Assembly: GCF_016056275.1 (NCBI RefSeq)
Contig: NZ_JAECZA010000214.1
Location: 33,897 to 97,896 of the forward strand
Reading direction: 5' to 3'
Origin: Dendronalium phyllosphericum CENA369
Lineage (GTDB): Bacteria; Cyanobacteriota; Cyanobacteriia; Cyanobacteriales; Nostocaceae
Length of the DNA: 64,000 nucleotides
The notes beneath the pieces are model-generated. The model saw only the letters and a list, made by a program, of their open reading frames with translations, searched no databases and was not told where the DNA came from. Of this stretch, positions 62,306 to 64,000 are shown piece by piece (within the stretch, counting starts at the first letter, position 1; each line of letters opens with the position of its first letter). A program made the position numbers and the translations under genes.

Positions 62306-63622
62306 TTAAGTAGTATACTCTGCGTTAATCTTCACGTAGTCATAACTCAAGTCGCAACCCCAAGCTTTACTAGAACCATAGCCATTACCAACACTAACTG
62401 CAATGATAACTGGATTGTCTAGTCGTTGAGTCTTGATGGCGCTGCGGACATCGCCTGACAAATCATTACTGTTATTAGTAGCAACAAAATCCTCAGGTAA
62501 GGGATAATTAACCGCAGCTTGTTTTAAATATGCACTCGCTGCTGCACGGTCGAATGGCAAAGGTTGACCGTTCTCGATCATTAAAAAATCTCCTAGCTGA
62601 ATACGCAGGTTTTCTTGTTCAAAAGGTACACCTGCACGACCAGCAGCAGCAGCGATACGTCCCCAGTTGGGATCGCGTCCAAAGATTGCAGACTTGACTA
62701 AAGACGAACCAGCGATGGTTTTGGCTATTTGACGAGCTGAAAGTTCATCATGGGTTCCTGTGACTTGTACTTCAATTAGACAGGTTGCACCTTCACCATC
62801 GCGCGCGATCGCTTTTGCTAAATGCTGGCAAACTGCTGTTAGCATTGCTTCTAATTTTTCTGCTTCTGCGCCTACCTCGGTAATTGCTGGGGTACGAGAT
62901 TGACCGTTGGCGAGAGCGATTAAGCTGTCGTTTGTGCTGGTATCGCCATCGACGGTGATAGAATTGAAACTTCGATCGGCCGCCCTTGCTAACATTTGCT
63001 GCCAAAGACCTGGTGAAACAGCTGCATCGCAGGTAACAAATGCCAGCATGGTTGCCATGTTGGGATGAATCATCCCAGAGCCTTTAGCTATACCACCCAT
63101 CCGCACGGGGCGATCGCCTATAATTGTCTCTAGGGCAATGGATTTTGTGACTAAATCTGTGGTGATAATCGCTCCTGCTGCTGCATCTGAGCCTGTTTCA
63201 GAAAGTGCTGCCACTAGTTTAGGAATTCCATTCCGCAAGGCATCCATTTTAATACGTTGACCAATTACGCCAGTAGAAGCGAGCAGAATTAATTCCGGCG
63301 AAATATTTAACTCACGCGCCAATAACTTTGCACTTTCTTGTGCATCTTGAATGCCCTGATTCCCTGTAGCGGCGTTTGCTTGTCCGGCATTGCAAAGAAT
63401 TGCCTGAGCGCTATGTTTAGCTTGTAAGCGTTGGCGGCAATAATCCACGCAGGCGGCTTTAACTTGGCTCGTAGTGAATACACCAGCTGCGATCGCCTCT
63501 ACATCCGACCAAATTAAGGCCAAATCGGGTAATCCTGAAGGTTTCAGTCCTGCGGTTATTCCTGCCGCCCGATACCCCCTTGGGGCTGCTATCCCACCAC
63601 TAATTTCCTGCCAGTCTGCCAT
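62306..63622 (-). CDS. argJ: Bifunctional glutamate N-acetyltransferase/ornithine acetyltransferase
   Basis: The 438-residue protein has the ArgJ signatures GVFTTSQVKAACVDYCRQRL, AILCNAGQANAATG and GVIGQRIKMD. The self-cleavage site is in HPNMATMLAFVTCDA (the ATML Thr becomes the beta-chain nucleophile). SITVDGDTSTNDS, FGRDPNWGRI and the end YDYVKINAEYTT follow. It recycles the acetyl group between acetylornithine and glutamate in arginine synthesis. Start ATG 63622. Confidence 0.96.
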   Translation of the reverse strand: MADWQEISGGIAAPRGYRAAGITAGLKPSGLPDLALIWSDVEAIAAGVFTTSQVKAACVDYCRQRLQAKHSAQAILCNAGQANAATGNQGIQDAQESAKLLARELNISPELILLASTGVIGQRIKMDALRNGIPKLVAALSETGSDAAAGAIITTDLVTKSIALETIIGDRPVRMGGIAKGSGMIHPNMATMLAFVTCDAAVSPGLWQQMLARAADRSFNSITVDGDTSTNDSLIALANGQSRTPAITEVGAEAEKLEAMLTAVCQHLAKAIARDGEGATCLIEVQVTGTHDELSARQIAKTIAGSSLVKSAIFGRDPNWGRIAAAAGRAGVPFEQENLRIQLGDFLMIENGQPLPFDRAAASAYLKQAAVNYPLPEDFVATNNSNDLSGDVRSAIKTQRLDNPVIIAVSVGNGYGSSKAWGCDLSYDYVKINAEYTT

Positions 63623-63699
63623 TTTTCTTTCCTTAAAACTATTTAGCCGCTAGACTGGCGATTATACCAAGTCTTATTCATCTAATTATTGATTTGTTA

Positions 63700-64000
63700 G
63701 CTAATTACCCCTCTTCTGTCACTTTCCGAGTATTCTGAATAAAAGGAATAGAAGAAAAAGCTCTGGAAGGTAAGTAGAGCAATGGATGTAGAATTACAAA
63801 TCCTCAAACATTTGGCAAGAGATCCTCACCCAACAGTTACGATCATAGATGAATATTGTGCAGAGTATAAAGAGCTATTTAAAGAAGTAAGGAATTATGA
63901 GTGCTTCAAATATTTACACCTAGGGATAATGTCAGCAATTAAAAGAAAATCATTACCAGAGATAGCAAAAGCTGTAAGTATAAACTCAGCTCAATCATTA
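63700..64000 (+). mobile_element. 5' part of an IS701-type insertion sequence, cut by window edge
   Basis: A transposase gene starts at 63782 and runs off the edge. The left end of the element should lie between argJ (63622) and 63782, but I cannot define its terminal inverted repeat or target duplication without the right end. Confidence 0.6.
63782..64000 (+). CDS. IS701-family transposase, N-terminal part
   Basis: The first 73 codons read MDVELQILKHLARDPHPTV, then IDEYCAEYKELFKEVRNYEC and FKYLHLGIMSAIKRKSLPE with SINSAQSL. This matches, from memory, the start of IS701-family (DDE) transposases common in filamentous cyanobacteria. The catalytic core lies beyond the window, so intactness is unknown. 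Confidence 0.8.
   Translation, partial: MDVELQILKHLARDPHPTVTIIDEYCAEYKELFKEVRNYECFKYLHLGIMSAIKRKSLPEIAKAVSINSAQSL

Noticed and set aside
62210..62422. 70-residue plus-strand frame after the secreted protein
   Set aside because: Antisense to the well-supported argJ gene; no ribosome binding site.

Overview
The window is chromosomal DNA from a filamentous, probably heterocyst-forming (Nostocales-like) cyanobacterium. The support is cytochrome b6 and subunit IV (petB, petD), psbY, a CpcS/CpeS bilin lyase, a CRR6-type NDH-1 factor, CGLD27, a FurC/PerR-like regulator, many GCGATCGC (HIP1) octamers, and intergenic heptanucleotide repeats (CAGCACT, CAACTGA, CTGACCA types) of the kind known from these organisms. 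All names below rest on reading motifs by eye; no database search was run.

Layout. 1-240 is a 21-bp tandem repeat cut by the window edge. 0.5-5.5 kb: a membrane pentapeptide-repeat protein with a signalling-like C-terminal module, an HtpX-type protease, a FluC fluoride channel and a Uma2 nuclease. 5.5-9 kb: a PLP decarboxylase and a Tat-exported PhoD phosphatase behind a clear three-repeat Pho box. 9-18.4 kb: YchF, an SDR, envelope proteins, a LysM/M23 protein, an HtrA protease, DUF760, ScpB, IspD and a GT9 glycosyltransferase. 19-28.5 kb: an unknown gene, CRR6, FurC/PerR, a large STAND/NACHT-like NTPase with pentapeptide repeats, a receiver-DUF3685 protein, a zinc-ribbon protein, a gamma carbonic anhydrase and the short psbY gene. 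28.6-37 kb: folC, a sugar-type ABC binding lipoprotein and the type IV pilus genes pilM-pilN-pilO-(374-nt spacer)-pilQ.

37.7-47 kb: rsfS-CGLD27, an asparaginase, initiator tRNA-Met, a DUF697 GTPase-like protein, a divergent nuclease/C5-methyltransferase pair on AT-rich DNA without HIP1 sites (probably acquired restriction-modification), deoC, recO and an MFS transporter. 47-51 kb: two GT4 glycosyltransferases and GDP-mannose dehydratase (surface polysaccharide). 51-60.5 kb: an RsbW-like factor, petB-petD with a long terminator hairpin, ctpA, an MBL-fold protein with a degraded metal site, an EGY-like site-2 protease, a bilin lyase, an NblB-like HEAT protein and a DUF892-like protein. 60.5-61.8 kb has no gene but holds three strong terminators, two without an obvious gene. 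The end carries a small secreted protein, argJ and the 5' part of an IS701-type transposase running off the edge.

Most of the window is ordinary vertically inherited cyanobacterial sequence. The parts that stand out are the pentapeptide/SVGRDF protein, the STAND NTPase, the divergent nuclease-methyltransferase pair, the orphan-terminator gap, the hairpin-rich pilO-pilQ spacer, and several dispersed palindromic repeat families, some of which have entered coding sequence in frame.
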